Below are positions 46,866 to 59,420 of a DNA stretch of 64,000 bases, piece by piece. The notes under the pieces are model-generated. The model made no database searches and was not told the origin of the DNA. It saw only the letters and a list, made by a program, of their open reading frames with translations. Origin of the DNA: Siphonodentalium dalli (taxonomy: Eukaryota > Mollusca > Scaphopoda > Gadilida > Siphonodentaliidae); assembly GCA_032622095.1 (NCBI GenBank), contig CP136065.1, positions 60,323,094-60,387,093 of the forward strand, given 5' to 3'. The position numbers and the translations under genes are program-made. The first letter of the stretch is position 1; the number at the start of each line of letters is the position of its first letter.

Positions 46866-47227
46866 GGTCAAGCGAACAATTTTGAATGGGGATTTCCATG
46901 TAAACCTGCGGAGCAAAAGTAACAGAGTTGCACATACTTCCGAGTGTGACTTGATGTGGTATTGGAAACAACCGTTATTTATCTGGCGGATCGAGAATTT
47001 TTTTAATGGAATTACATCATTTGACCTACATTTGAAAAATCAATATAAAATTCAAAAATAAATACACCAACATTATCATGGAACAAGTTCCAATAAATAC
47101 TTTCTGTTTCCAATAACACATCAAATCACACTCAGAAGTAGGTGCAAGTCTGTATTTTTTCAATTTGCTCCGCAGATTTGCATTGAATTTGAAATCCAGA
47201 TTCAATTTCAAAATTGGTCACTTGACC
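46866..47227. mobile_element. Foldback element, about 360 bp
   Basis: GGTCAAGCGAACAATTTTGA at the left matches the inverse at 47222 backwards. The shared phrases 'tgcggagcaaa', 'ttgcac.tacttc.gagtgtga' and 'tattggaaaca' occur in both arms. The arms are diverged, so the insertion is old. Confidence 0.5.
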
Positions 47228-48352
47228 TCCACCGTAAAGAACGTTATCGAAACAAAAATTATATCGTCTATGTGTGCTATGCATCAGCTACAATGATAAC
47301 GCGGCAACATAAACCTTGTTAATGACAACATAACGAATATATTCATCAAATACAAACCGAAATAACTCGCACCGCAAAATTTTGAAATTTTTCATCCGGA
47401 AGTTCTTGATGGCTGTATTTTACTAATTTACGTACCTGAAGATTACGTACCATCCTATCATGTTATTGGTGTATGGAATTTTGTGGTGACAACCAGGTAT
47501 ATTGTTATTATATTAATAGATACCCATATTGATATGAAATATTATACAATATATATTATATTTAACATAGTACGAATATGCTAACGATTAAATAATAGAA
47601 TATAACGCGATATTTGCATATATGTCAGTCTATGTAAACATACACTCAGATTCATACTGATACACTATTTTTTATATATGGGTATGTAGTTTACTCCAGA
47701 CTGCATATATGTGTGGTGCACTATATACAGTATAGGCCAACCTTACCTGTAGGCCTCATGAGGTGTGTCGGTTTTTTCGCAACTTTTCTCCCAGACTCAT
47801 GGACCGATTACAACCAACTTTGATGTGGTGACTCGGAGTAACCAGGCGAATGTTATAACACGTTACTTGAAAAAAAAAATGTTAATTTTGTTTATTTAAA
47901 AAAATATATAAATTTTTAACAAAAAAATTCAATATTAATTAGTACGATATCAAATTTAATTTAGTGAGGAACATGTCATTCGACTTTTAGTCCCAAATAA
48001 GGTAAAGCATTTGGTAATGCTATAATATATCAACAATTTAAGGTCAGCAATAAAAGTCATATTTCTGTTGGTGCATGCTCGATCGTGCACAGGGGCGATT
48101 ATATAGAATAGCTAACAGGGACAGCTTGTGAGCATCAGCCCAAATGTATTATCATATATAATTGGAAATTCGAACCGTCCATTTATTTTATTTTTTAACA
48201 TCAATAATGTAATGGTAATCGTTTTTTTTCTCTCTCCAAATTTGGGGATGTGAACATTAAATTATACTACGCATTGGTGCTCCAATTGGAAAATTCCATC
48301 TGAAAGGGGTTCCATAGTAAATTTCTGATATACCGTATACGGTATATGCATA
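47228..48352. other. No gene seen
   Basis: Very AT-rich, with poly-A and poly-T stretches at 47870-47930. Short frames only. Confidence 0.6.
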
Positions 48353-48738
48353 ATTAACGCCGAAGGGGTCACTCTCACACACAAAAGTGCTGAAGGGTAT
48401 ACAGGATTTGAAAATGTGCTGAAAGGTTTGAAATGTCGTTCTAAATGGCGTTTAGTTTTGTATCTGCCATGATTTCTGTTAGAGAATTATACGTTCTAAT
48501 AAACATTAAAATGAACTGAAATAAAACTGCTACTTGGGCTCCAAACTTTCAGAAACACAGTTTAAGGAACGATGTTAGTGGCCGCAATAAGTGGCGATCA
48601 CAAACCCTTATATATGCTTTATTCTCTGATCCAGAATACATAAATGGATATTGAGAAATACCCTTCAGCACATTTTCAAATCCTGTGTACCCTTCAGCAC
48701 TTTCTTTTGGTGAGAGTGACCCCCTCAGCCTAATTAAC
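48353..48738. mobile_element. Foldback element with long inverted repeats
   Basis: 'gccgaaggggtcactctcac' and 'aaagtgctgaagggta...caggatttgaaaatgtgctg' are inverted at 48650-48730 (ttcagcacattttcaaatcc ... gagagtgacccc). Arms of about 65 nt flank about 240 bp of unique DNA. Confidence 0.6.
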
Positions 48739-50019
48739 ATAAATTTATACATTTCTGCAATTCACATTACAAAAAATTAAACTATCCACTCTAACTTTAG
48801 AGCTCCAGTTGAAACATTTCAATCCAAAGAGGTGGCGCAAATTTCGATCTATAGTTGGAAATTTTGTAGGTCGAGATCAGTCAAAACTGGGACCCATTGG
48901 ATGCAATATGAAATTCCGGACTAAAAGTATCTCATTGCAAGGTCATATACCTATGCACACATATATTATATGTATTTGGTTCGTTTTCCACTCATAACAA
49001 TTGTTCGTAATAAATACTTACCTAAATACATACGTGCATGATGATATCTGCAAACTCCATTTAATCCACTTGAAAACAATTAAATTGAAAAATCACGATT
49101 TTTATCTGTGTTGGTCCGCTTGGAAACGCCTGATACCACACATGTATAGTAGTATATATAAGAGGCAATCAACGACAGCATGAGAGCAAGCATAACTGTT
49201 TAACACTTAACGCCAGTTCGAAGCATGCATGCTCGCGGTATAATCTTATATAAGAGGATTAAGAAAACACATGCTGTCACAGTTAATAACCACCGGACGT
49301 TAATTGTTGCCTTTAATTGCAATATTGTTTCCCTGTATATAGTGTCAGGGCTAATAATCACAAGAGGTTGTTGTCATTGCAATTGTTTTTATCTCAACTT
49401 CATATCATGTCATCTGCTTAGATTTCCCCGGTGATATTATTTTGATGAAGGTGGCTATGCCCCTTTGATGGTAGCGTGACAATGCCGCGCCTTTTGTATA
49501 AAAATTCATACAGGAAATTATAAGTGTCCCGGGTTTAGCCACCCCCCCCCAAATGACCTTCCAAAAAAAAAAAAAGTGTGCCAAAACACATTTATAGGTA
49601 CACTGAAAAATAGAGACATCTATATACTGACCCATTCCAATGGACGCGAATCACCTACATGAAAATATAGCCATATATATACAATGTATATATTGGGACG
49701 CACGTAATAATTCTCATTTTTGTTTGCGACATATATGTATACCAGTACGTACTAAAAATATTTGCCCCTGTCCATTATATTTATACTCAAATATACTTAG
49801 ACTATTAGATAACAGTAAAACAATCGTGCCTTCAATTACTAATAGGTCCTGGTATTCTATGAAAAAAAGTTGTTTGTTACTGAAGGGAAATTCCCATTGG
49901 ATTATCTGGTGCACGCACATACAAAACATATTTTATTTGGAACAGTTGTGCATTTCCATAATAAAGTATATATGTTCTCTCTGTATCACAAAATCAAGAT
50001 GTGTTTTTTTCGAAATAAT
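48739..50019. other. No gene recognised
   Basis: A 138-codon + strand frame at 49640-50056 is Ile/Cys-rich with no motif. 'tacactgaaaaa' at 49602 resembles the end of the TGACACA repeat family. Confidence 0.5.
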
Positions 50020-50242
50020 TGGGATTGGTCAGATGACACGGAATCGAGCAATATGACACACTAGCGAGCTTTACTAAAAACAGTTGACACATCTGAGCCA
50101 ATAAAAGAAAAAAGAGCCGTGTTATCTGACACATTAACAAACATTGTGATAAAATATGCTAAGTGTGTCAGAATATTATGTGCAAATAGGTCACATGACA
50201 CACTTACGATGGTGGTGACACGGATTTTTTTTTCAGTGTAGA
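50020..50242. repeat. Relative of the 'TGACACA' repeat
   Basis: 'ttatctgacacatt', 'gtcacatgacacac' and the end 'gtgacacggatttttttttc' mirror the start of 36551. This fits two ends of one inverted-repeat family. Confidence 0.5.
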
Positions 50243-51049
50243 AGTTACGCATTGTTTTTATCCTGATGGAAGATAGTACCACTTCTTCTTGATAATTGAG
50301 GCAGATAACTAAACGGATACATACGCATTATATATCGTTGGAAAGAGGAAACACGAAAGATTCTCACAGTGTCATTATTATGACTGGCATTTTATTATTC
50401 GCGCTGTTTCGAATCGATTTGTAAGCACCGAACTCAAATGAAAGTCCCGTAACACAGCGTAAAAACAGATTTGACCTCGGCACGTGAAAAGTTGACCTCG
50501 GATCTGAAAATCAATAGGCCTATGTTACTCCTGACCCGAAAATACCCCCACATACCAAGTTTCATCCGGCTTCTTTTCAGACGTTCGCGAGGTATAGTTA
50601 CTTATTGTTTAATATAGACTGCAGAAAGTGAAACCATATTTAACCTTTACAGAGGGATCAATTCATTGAATTATACCGAATAATATAATAGGAAACAGAC
50701 GTATTGTTATAATCATGCAGAAATCGAAATTCTAGTACATTATTATTTGACAATAAAACAGGCGTTTGAAAATATGCAATTTAACACTTAAAGTATGCTA
50801 GGATATAAACATTAAGATGAAAACAGAAGTTGCAATGCAGCAAGCCACTGGCTTAATCGCTGATTGGTAGAAAATATATGCTATTAACTTTTGAATGACA
50901 GCAGTTGTGGAAACGTCCACGGAAACGTTTATTGAACGGTGTGGTCGAGTTCTCGGTATATATTATTGGAGCGGTCTCGTGAGACGGTGTGACGTTATGC
51001 TCTCTAAACACATAATTGTAATTTCACCGGGGGGGGGGGGGGGGTGCTA

Positions 51050-52010
51050 ACACCGGGATTTTCAAAAACATAGAAAAAAAAGAAGCAATTTGTTGTCTCT
51101 TCAACGACGTTACTTTTTCTTCTTGTGTCTCTTCGCCGGTGGTGGTGCAGACGAAGTGACGTCCGATTGAGATGTGGTGGTGTCGTGATGGAGCCTGGCC
51201 GGATCCAAGGAGTCGTCTGCAGTTTAGACAATTCTGTTGTAAATCAGCTGTATTTTCTGCCTTGTTTGTTAGCATCGCACATCCGGTCTTTGATGTCTTG
51301 AATCAGCTGGTCGATATATTGTGGTTAGCCCTCCCTGGGGGTGAAGACTCCGGACCTATGTACATCGGCGTCTTCGGGACGGTGTGGGTGTCCTCCACCG
51401 TCTGTGATGGAGCTGGTGGTGACTCCAACTGTACTACAAAGTCAGCGGCAGGGGTCCGGGATGTCGTCGGCGCCCCTGTCTCCTCTGGCCTAGATGTCGG
51501 CGGCACGGACCTCCTGGGTGACTCCGGCGTCCCTGTTTCCGCTTGTGGTAGTGGTAACATAAACGGTGGACAGGTGGTCTCGTCCCAAGGTCAAGTGGGG
51601 GGGGGGGGCTGGGGGTATCTCATCTCCCTGTTCCACCTGGCCTTTATGTTAGCGTCCCTTCGTCTTCGAGATGGTGGCTTCGATTTCTTCTTCTTCCCTG
51701 TCTTCGTAGTGGCAGTGAAAGCCCCAGGCAGTGGGCTCCAGTCTGTCTCCCCAAGTCACGGCCGGTAGAGGGTTCTACCGGAGTGACTTGGTAGTGCAAC
51801 ACTACATCAAATCGTCCCGAGTTAGCATGGAGACTCCATCTAACACACTGGGACGATTGGTATATGCGCTCAGTACGTGCACGACTTGACTGGGGAATAC
51901 ATCCATAGTCCACCCAGGCCTGACAAAAAACTGACGGTCACTCAACGGATTAGTGCAGCGAGCACTAATGCGACTGTCCCGTCGAGTGACCGGATCTCGA
52001 ATCCTTGCTA
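51050..52010 (-). pseudogene. GC-rich broken coding-like region, unrecognised
   Basis: The - strand has coding-like stretches in shifting frames. From an acceptor-like tttgtgttgttttag near 52011, a frame reads ARIRDPVTRRDSR and on to DVFPSQVVHVLSAYTNRP, stopping at a TAG. Further on a Pro/Ser/Thr-rich frame of 85 codons (51560-51303) starts MLPLPQAETGTPESP. A last segment ends in PPPAKRHKKKK and a stop. Stops and a 12-C run separate these. GC content is visibly higher than its neighbours. A decayed transposon or other foreign gene is possible; no family is recognised. Confidence 0.3.
51751..51991. repeat. Three consecutive hairpins in a GC-rich island
   Basis: Hairpin 1: CCAAGTCAC (51751-51759) and CCGGTAGA (51762-51769) pair with TCTACCGG (51774-51781) and GTGACTTGG (51783-51791). 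Hairpin 2: AATCGTCCC (51810-51818), GTTAG and ATGGAG pair with CTCCAT, CTAAC and GGGACGATT (51850-51858). Hairpin 3: GGTCACTC (51936-51943) and ATTAGTGC (51949-51956) pair with GCACTAAT (51962-51969) and GAGTGACC (51984-51991). Confidence 0.75.
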
Positions 52011-53149
52011 AAACAACACAAAGCGACAGAGGGTCTTAAAGGATTTTGAAAAGCGTTACACACGAGGAGACACATAATAAGTACTGCAGTCATAATCACT
52101 AGGGGAGATTAAACAATAATCCAGAGGGTTTGTTACCAGCGAGACGCACCAGACTCAATCAGGGTATGCGTGGTCGTTAAATTTATCTGTTCAAGATATC
52201 CTTTCCCCCAAATAGTACATGTTTTGTAATAATTCATAAATATGTAATTAACAACTCGACCAAGATTAAATATTACATGCTGTATATATATCCATTTTGC
52301 ATGTCGACATGCAGTGCACACATGCCTATATGGCTTATCGCACTTTATCACATGTTGCACTGTTACGCATGTTGCATATACATAAGCCCTAATACAAAAT
52401 TCGTGTGACGTAATTATGTCCCTTAGCAACGTAGGCAGTGAAACTTCAGACGTTCAATAACACGATATACAATCTCGGAACGAACATCGGTGTTTCCGCA
52501 TGACAGTAACAAGGAGTTATTCGTCTGGTTGGGTAATTATATTAACACAGCCGATCCCTAATTATTTGAGACCGCGTGTAATTGACTACTTATAGTGATT
52601 ATAGACGTGGTCAATAATGAATTACGTGTTGCCAGATCCACTCACTTGCTCAATTAATCTCTGAACCGTCTCTTCATATGTCGGCCTAGCTTTGTTACGT
52701 GTCGAAAATCAAGATTCCTGATAACGACGGCCAAGCACTAAAATAAAGCTGGCAGTTTAATCCCGTTTTGGGATATTTCAGGTACATGCATTTCCAGCGT
52801 TCAAATAGGTATAAAAATACTGGATATAAAAAAATATACTAGAATATTGAGATTATACTAATCGGTGAACATTTAGTGGGCCCTTAATATACAATGTACA
52901 CATTCGGAGCTGTTAGTAACTTTATACAATAGGTCCACCGTTCACAGCGAAAGGAACACTTCAATTAAATTAAATTAAATTTATTAGATACTCTCATCGT
53001 ATAACAATACATATTGAGAAGGAATGTGTTAGTGCATGCCATTCACAATGGTATGTATGAATATATGAATATATTGGGAATTAAACGGGGTATTTGTGTA
53101 TTCATAAGAGAATGTTGAATCTTGTTTGTCGTGAATGGGCATGAAAGGG
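52011..53149. other. No gene recognised
   Basis: AT-rich unique DNA with an (aaatt)n microsatellite at 52964-52985. The 98-codon - strand frame at 52133-52429 has no family signature. Confidence 0.5.
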
Positions 53150-54030
53150 GTCCTGGTGGTGCTAGCGTCGCCATATCACTTGAGATATCGACCTGCGGAT
53201 ACGGCTTAGCTCATGGTCTACTTCGGACCTACATAGCTTCTACTCAAGACGGGTGGCTTGGTTGACCCGGCTCAATTAATCAGCTAGTCACGTCTTTCCG
53301 TCGTCATCTGTTGCAATTTTTGTTACTTCTTTATTCGTATTTGCTGTTTTCGTCGTCTCATGTTTCTTTGGTGTTCGTCTTGATGATTGTAGAAAGTTGT
53401 AATTTATCACCACCATGGTTAGTCCGAGGCAGCTGCTGCTGCATTAGATTTTCGTATGGAAACTAAAGCTAAAAAACAACGTATTTGACGCAGGGGTTAT
53501 GATTCTATAAGTCCATGGTACATGGTTCTATGGTTCTTAGCTTGGGCCCATGGTAGAATAAATCAACCGCCCCAATGCGAGGGGAAAGAATCCCCTAATG
53601 TGCCACTGTTGTTTTGCTCACGGTCCACTTTCGGACGGGTGGTTGAGTTGACCCGGCTCAGTTAATCGGCTAGACACGCCTCTCCACATTGTTTCAGATT
53701 AAATTCCGTTATATATTGTATTGATTTTTCCTTGTTTGCTGTTTGGATCTGATTACCAATGTATGCTGTTTCTGTTGTATGTTTCTTTGAATTCCGTTGC
53801 TTGCATGTTGATTGGTTACGTTTAGTACTTTTCACGCCGTCTCGCTGTTGGTAGGTTGGTTGCTGAACGGGTAATTGCTTCGGCCAGGTACCAGTTTTCG
53901 TCCGAGTCGGATGCTGGACTATAGTACTGAACGTACTGAACGCAGGAGTCCCAATCATTCTGAGTTATATCATCAGTACTTACAGAGCTGGACATTTGTA
54001 AACTGTTAAGCCAAATCAGGACTGGACTAG
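53150..54030. repeat. Two-copy diverged duplication, about 390 bp apart
   Basis: 'gggtggcttggttgacccgg' (53249) and 'gggtggttgagttgacccgg' (53638) begin blocks that stay alignable through 'ctcaattaatc.gctag.cacg' and 'gtttctttg'. On the - strand the second block gives a 55-codon acidic frame and an overlapping basic frame. Neither is recognised. Confidence 0.45.
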
Positions 54031-54165
54031 TCAATGTTATTCTCCTGATTGAATGTTCACAGGAAGTTCAATGTGACGCCTTACTTTTCGTACGTATACA
54101 TATATGCCACGAACGGTGATGGTTACTCCCCATAAGGCCTTGAATAGAAAACGGATGTGTTATCC

Positions 54166-54345
54166 CTTTGTGACTGGAGCATCCTAGATTTTTACGAGAA
54201 CCATGTGCCAATGCATTCTCTTATATATGCGAGTCGACCGACCACAGGTAGCCTCGCATATATAAGAAAATGCATTGGCCGATCTTGATCTTGTAAGCCA
54301 GTGCATTCTCTAACATATGCGAGGCGACATATGGTCACACACACA
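54166..54345. repeat. Diverged palindromic-module MITE
   Basis: Two degraded 69-bp palindromic modules (54206-54280 and about 54297-54340) preceded by 'gtgactggagcatcc'. The left end does not match the piggyBac-like copies but matches those at 59213 and 61527, so the module is shared by a second element family. Confidence 0.6.
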
Positions 54346-54354
54346 GTTTCTTCA

Positions 54355-54440
54355 CTACAATATTTTTGTGTTTCTGTACTTTTTCGTGATATGATCTAGC
54401 GGTTGAAACAACGTTAAACCCACATCACTCACTCAATAAA
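54355..54440 (+). repeat. SINE-like tail
   Basis: 'gaaacaacgttaaacccaca' followed by 'tcactcactcaataaataaa' resembles the end of widespread mollusc SINEs. The head was not found, so only a fragment is claimed. Confidence 0.35.
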
Positions 54441-55514
54441 TAAATCCATTATCCACTTCGGTGGTGATTAACTTACATGTATAAAATTCGAGATCCAATT
54501 TTATGCCGACGTTAGTCGTTCCATTCGAGATCTTTACATAGTCTGTTGCTGACAAGCATATTTTCGAATCGCCATATCTTGTTGCCTTGGTTGCGTCTAG
54601 ATGGTACGCGGCCCAGTATCGTGTTTCTTGCAGAACAGAATGATGTATACATTTTTTTCTTAGACATTTAGCGATATGTTGGTGAAAGAAACACAGATGG
54701 CGATCGTGAGTCAGGAATAAGTAAAATAATTCACATTTGGCAAAAATATTTTCATTTGGCAAAAGTTTTGGCAAGTCACTTATTAATTCCCCAATAGAGT
54801 TGAAAAATATCGGTCAATCAATACCATTCATTTTAGGAAACAATATAATTATATTAGTGGTGTTATATATGGTTTCGGAAAAGACAACACCGCCGTTAAG
54901 ATGCAGTTTGTCTGCAAGCATTAGTATCAATTGGGTGGAGGGATTACCCGTATTTAGCGTGATGCTTGTGTTCATATAGCTAACCTCTTGTAGTGTTCAC
55001 TTCTGATGAAGCAACCCTTCTACCATTTTATTGTTCGGTGATTGGTTTATTGTTGTATATGATAAACCACAGAGTTGCGAGTCTCGAAACATAAGATCCA
55101 ATCAAGGTTGTAGAAAATGATACTATATATAAGGGTAACATTTGGCAAATTCTAAAAGAATTTGGCAAAACATATTTTCATTTGTCAAATAATTTGGCAA
55201 AAGTAAAGTTGGTCCAGCGCGGACCCTGTCCGGTGTTCTCATTGAGCTTAGTAATGCCGGGCTTCGGCATGAATTTACAGTTTAGTTGTGTCTGACGTCT
55301 GGCTAAATTATGCGTTGCCGACATGTCACGACTAGTCAACAATATCATATATATTCGCATGACTGAAGGTATTGGATTCGTTTAGAGAACGGTGCCCCAG
55401 ATGTCCATGATATCAATTGAGCACAACGAACAGCGTCCTCCAGGCATATGTATACAAGGATCGGGTTGTGGCTTTAGTTGTGGCAGCCGTGAACACAGTC
55501 ACTGACAGATGAGT
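54441..55514. other. No gene; 'tttggcaaa' repeats
   Basis: 'atttggcaaaa' recurs at 54735-54775 and 55139-55202, with 'tattttcatttggcaaa' in both clusters. These may be decayed inverted or direct ends of one insertion of about 470 bp. Confidence 0.4.
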
Positions 55515-55914
55515 TTAACCCTTTACCCAACAAACCGGCCAAAACCGGCCAAATAAAGCTTCAACAGCCTAAAATATCTTCGGTCTGTCTCAATAGAACC
55601 ATACAAATATGGATATCATTGGAACCGGCTCCTTGACCACATTGTGATAGTTATAGTTATGCCCTGTGCCAATGCATTCTCTTATATATGCGAGTCGACC
55701 ATAGGTCGCCTCGCATATATAAGAGAATGCATTGGCCTAAAAAAAATCTTTTTTTAACACTTTTTACCATTTTTTCTTACATTCTTTAACAATTTTATAA
55801 TTTTTAATGTGTTAAGCCAATGCATTCTCTTATATATGCGAGGCGACCTATGGTCGACTCGCATATATAAGAGAATGCATTGGCACAGGGCCCTTCTGTT
55901 GGGTAAAGGGTTAA
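55515..55914. mobile_element. piggyBac-like MITE, copy 2 (392 bp, TTAA flanked)
   Basis: The element (55519-55910) is 392 bp, the same as copy 1, with the same terminal inverted repeats and TTAA on each side (55515-55518, 55911-55914). By eye about six bases differ from copy 1, indicating recent mobilisation by an autonomous element elsewhere in the genome. Confidence 0.85.
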
Positions 55915-55996
55915 GTAATAACGTTATGAGAAACGATTTGTAGAGGGAATGGATGATATGTCTCAAACAGACGCACATTCAAATTATCGCCGTAGC

Positions 55997-56275
55997 TTAG
56001 TATACAAAAACTAGCATACCATTGACTGACACAACATCAACGATCAAGTCATTTAATCGTTCCCACGTGCGCGTTCGTGAGTCGGTATGCATGGGACAAT
56101 GGAAGAAATACTGGATTGTATCTTCACACGGATTACCACAGGCACATCGTGTGTGAGCAGCGATGTAATGTTCATATTTGTCAAAGTTTAGATCACTGCA
56201 ATTCTTGTGATGACTGCAGTACAAAATGCCCATTCGACGATGGCCTGCCTTGAACGCAGGCGGTATATATTTTCA
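55997..56275 (-). pseudogene. LINE C-terminal fragment
   Basis: The - strand frame reads KAGHRRMGILYCSHHKNCSD, then an HTRCACGNPCEDTIQYFFHC block ending in a stop at 55997. This is the same Cys-His tail as at 6446 and 17834 but a more diverged lineage. It is limited to about 90 residues. Confidence 0.7.
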
Positions 56276-58073
56276 TTTTCAGATTATTTTGTGTATGATT
56301 AAAGGTACTCAATCCGATTCGATGGTCCCCATATCATCATATTCCAACAACAACCAACATTTTTTGAAATGCCGCTTCAGTTATCAGAATCGATTAATTG
56401 CCCAAAAATAATGCTAACCACAGCCAATTATAGTATAGAACTGCCCAAAACCTATTATTTATCAACATTTGGTCAACGAAATAATGCCGGTTTGTCCGAG
56501 ACAGAACGTCTGTTCTTTTACTGTTTACTGGGCCACTTAAAATTGTCGGTGTTGAAAAATAATAGATTTCAAACATCGATATCGATATCCGATATACTCG
56601 AATCAAATAGTTTTACCCCCCTCCCCGAAGCTTTAATTCGGCTTATACACCTTTATTTGACGTGTATCCACCCCCTGCCATACACCGTTAATGCATTTAT
56701 ATCATGGATAGAGCCTACTTACTATCATCGATCTTCCTGAAATGTTTACAATAAGCGACTGTGGCAACACATCACTTTGTACTGCATATTGACAAACATA
56801 TGGCAGTTTGCTTACTAGTCTCTCCACATTCGGCGATCACCTCATCGTTGTCGTCGCCAGTATTACTATCGCCATCAACACCAACAATATCTTGACCACC
56901 AGAATCACCATCACTTTAGTTACCATCAACTTCATAAGTGCTTGATAATTGTGCTATATATAGTGTTACTGACAACGCAACAGTTATGAATGTCAACACG
57001 ATAATCATCACCTTAACATCGTCATCGTTAAAAATAAAAAAAATAAAAAAAGTAACAACATTATCATCATCGACATCATCACATCTGTATAACGGAGTGT
57101 TGCACCATGGTATGTGCGTTGCGGTGGCAATGTGTATATAGCGGCGCACCGGCGGAAAAACAGCTTTCACTATCGTTCCCGTTTTTATGTAAATTTCACT
57201 CAAACAGACACGCGAGTGGGGGTGGCATTAACGCCATGTGAGAGGGAGATAACTTATTTATATTTACACCGCTTTCTCGAAAACAACTTGTTTATTGAAA
57301 AAACTTACGCTAACCGGGAGCGATGGTGAATACTGTTTTGAGCCGCAATATACACAGTGCATCCGCAACGCACAATCAAGGTTTGTATAATAACATCTAA
57401 TTTAATGTTCTTGGTTACCAGGAGGCCTTGAGGAACCCACGAATCAAAGCTCAGAGTTATCAGATATAGATGTTTGAAATATATTATTTCTCACCACCTG
57501 GAATATTTGGCGGCCTGGCAAATATTCGACGAATGCCAACCGACATACTTGGGGGAAATCGCACATCGGAATTTTATTCAGAATCAATAGTCGTCGATGC
57601 TGAAGTGGGTTTATTGTGATTGTACATGAACTGCCATGTTTATGTACCGCGACCTTATATAATCCGAGCGACTAAATCCCACTTGTTCATTCATATGTTT
57701 TATTCATAAGACAAGGTTAGTCCTCATTCACCTTTCCTGACCAAAAACAGAGCATGACAATATTATGTTCCGTTTCGATTCCATCAATCACATATATTCC
57801 CAAAGCTTCAACCGACACGCGAAAGTCGATGTGATCGGATGCCCACTGGGGGTTATATATTACACTACAGCTCTGCTATAAACGTGGGCCGAATTTTGCG
57901 TGCTGTAATAATCAGGAATTGATGCTATTCATTAGATGGAAGAATCAATGTGTATAATTAATAGCAATTAGCTTGTCCGATTTTGACGGCTACAAGAATT
58001 GGCTGAATGTATCCCAATATTCTATAACGCGTGTTATATTGATCACTACACATCGCGATTCGTATTGATGCGG
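56276..58073. other. No gene recognised
   Basis: A 123-codon + strand frame at 56369-56740 shows no motif. 56840-57090 is a run of 'atcatcatc/accatcaac' triplet-like repeats. Confidence 0.45.
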
Positions 58074-58105
58074 CCAATGGAGTTCACCCTCTTGTGGTAT
58101 ATAAA
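58074..58105 (+). promoter_or_regulatory. CCAAT and TATA box pair
   Basis: CCAAT at 58074-58078 and TATATAAA at 58098-58105 are spaced as in a compact RNA polymerase II promoter, pointing right. A start site would fall near 58130. No coding exon was identified downstream. Confidence 0.3.
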
Positions 58106-59212
58106 CACAGCGCGAGATGTGCGTTGAGTAATCTCGATATGCGGGACTCCATCACACACCTGTTACCCATAATTATACATGCACTTATAATGTTATGAAG
58201 TGATTGTGTATTGGACTATTCTGGTGCGCTGGAACGTTGTGTAGTGTACAACTGGTAACGGTATGTATATAGCGAGTAATGTTCTTGTGTCGCCGAGTGC
58301 AAAGAGTAACACAATCAAAGAAATGTCTGCGTGCGTTGGACACGTGCTTTTTCATTCTTGATTTTATGCTACATTCATACTTTTTATGAATGCTCAAGTT
58401 ATTTTTCGAAATTTCAAATGGGTTGAATTTTTGACGGAAATTAATTTTCTTCATCATTTCGATTCTTTGAAATGCCGATTGCCTCTTAAAAAATTTAAAC
58501 ATCTCATTTGTAGAGTCGATGTTGTCCGATTAGCAATTTCCAGTTCATATCTTGAGTTTGAATCGGATTTTACCACAATGGTCTAGTTAATACCGAGCCT
58601 AATACCACCGTATTGTATATAGCCAGTCAGTGACAAGTTGAATCAGTGTGAGGAGAGCATGCATTCAAACTACCCAGTGACACCGAAAACAAAACCGACA
58701 GAATGGTTCTGGACTCGCACTCAATTAAAGCGAGTTGCACAGCTCTTCATCTCTTGAGTTACATCCTACGATAGACACGACCTCGATCGACATAATTTAC
58801 ATTTAAATAATTTATAACAATTGAAATCCGCGGTTGACAAAGGACGGATTCGTCATCTCATCGACGATTTAACAAAACCCTGGTTTTGTTGGGATGTCAA
58901 TTTATATGGATACCAAAGTATGGCTACAATGCGGAACAATGATCGGAATTGCAAAAAACATTATCCCCATACAAGTACACGTGTAATCACTGGATTGGAT
59001 ACAATCTGATCATCATCGCGTAAACGGACATGGTTCATTTGAACCTCTATACCAGGTCTACATAATTTGAAATTAAGAATAAAAATGGGTCGATAAAACG
59101 CAACATACCGATTACACAATGTTTATATATATAAAAGAAAAACATTTGCCGAAATGAGAGGTACACACTTTATGTTTACCGCTCATGAACACACTAAAAA
59201 AGAACGCATTTA

Positions 59213-59420
59213 ACCATTCCATAATTGGAGCTTCATGAAATTTCGCGAAGACCCTGTGCCAATACATTCTCTTCGTTATTCGACCCTCCCATGGTGAGCC
59301 TCGCATATCTAAGAGAATGCATTGGCCTAACAATGTTTTACCTTGACATTGTAGGCCATTGCATTCTAATATATACGAGGCTCCCTATGTAAGACTCGGA
59401 TATGTAACATAATGATCTGG
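59213..59420. repeat. Diverged palindromic-module MITE
   Basis: 'aaccattccataattggagc' leads into 'gaccctgtgccaatacattc', a broken palindrome, then a second half-module. Same left-end phrase as 54166 and 61527. Confidence 0.55.

Noticed and set aside
49640-50056. 138-codon + strand open frame
   Set aside because: Ile/Cys/Tyr-rich, as expected from AT-rich DNA, with no motif or splice context. Its end overlaps the TGACACA repeat.
51172-51768. 198-codon + strand open frame
   Set aside because: Composition is Gly/Ser/Val-rich antisense of the Pro-rich - strand segment. It has no motif and crosses a 12-G run; GC-rich DNA simply lacks stops here.
56369-56740. 123-codon + strand frame
   Set aside because: Leu/Ser/Ile-rich with no motif. 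Neighbouring sequence is a LINE fragment and simple repeats.
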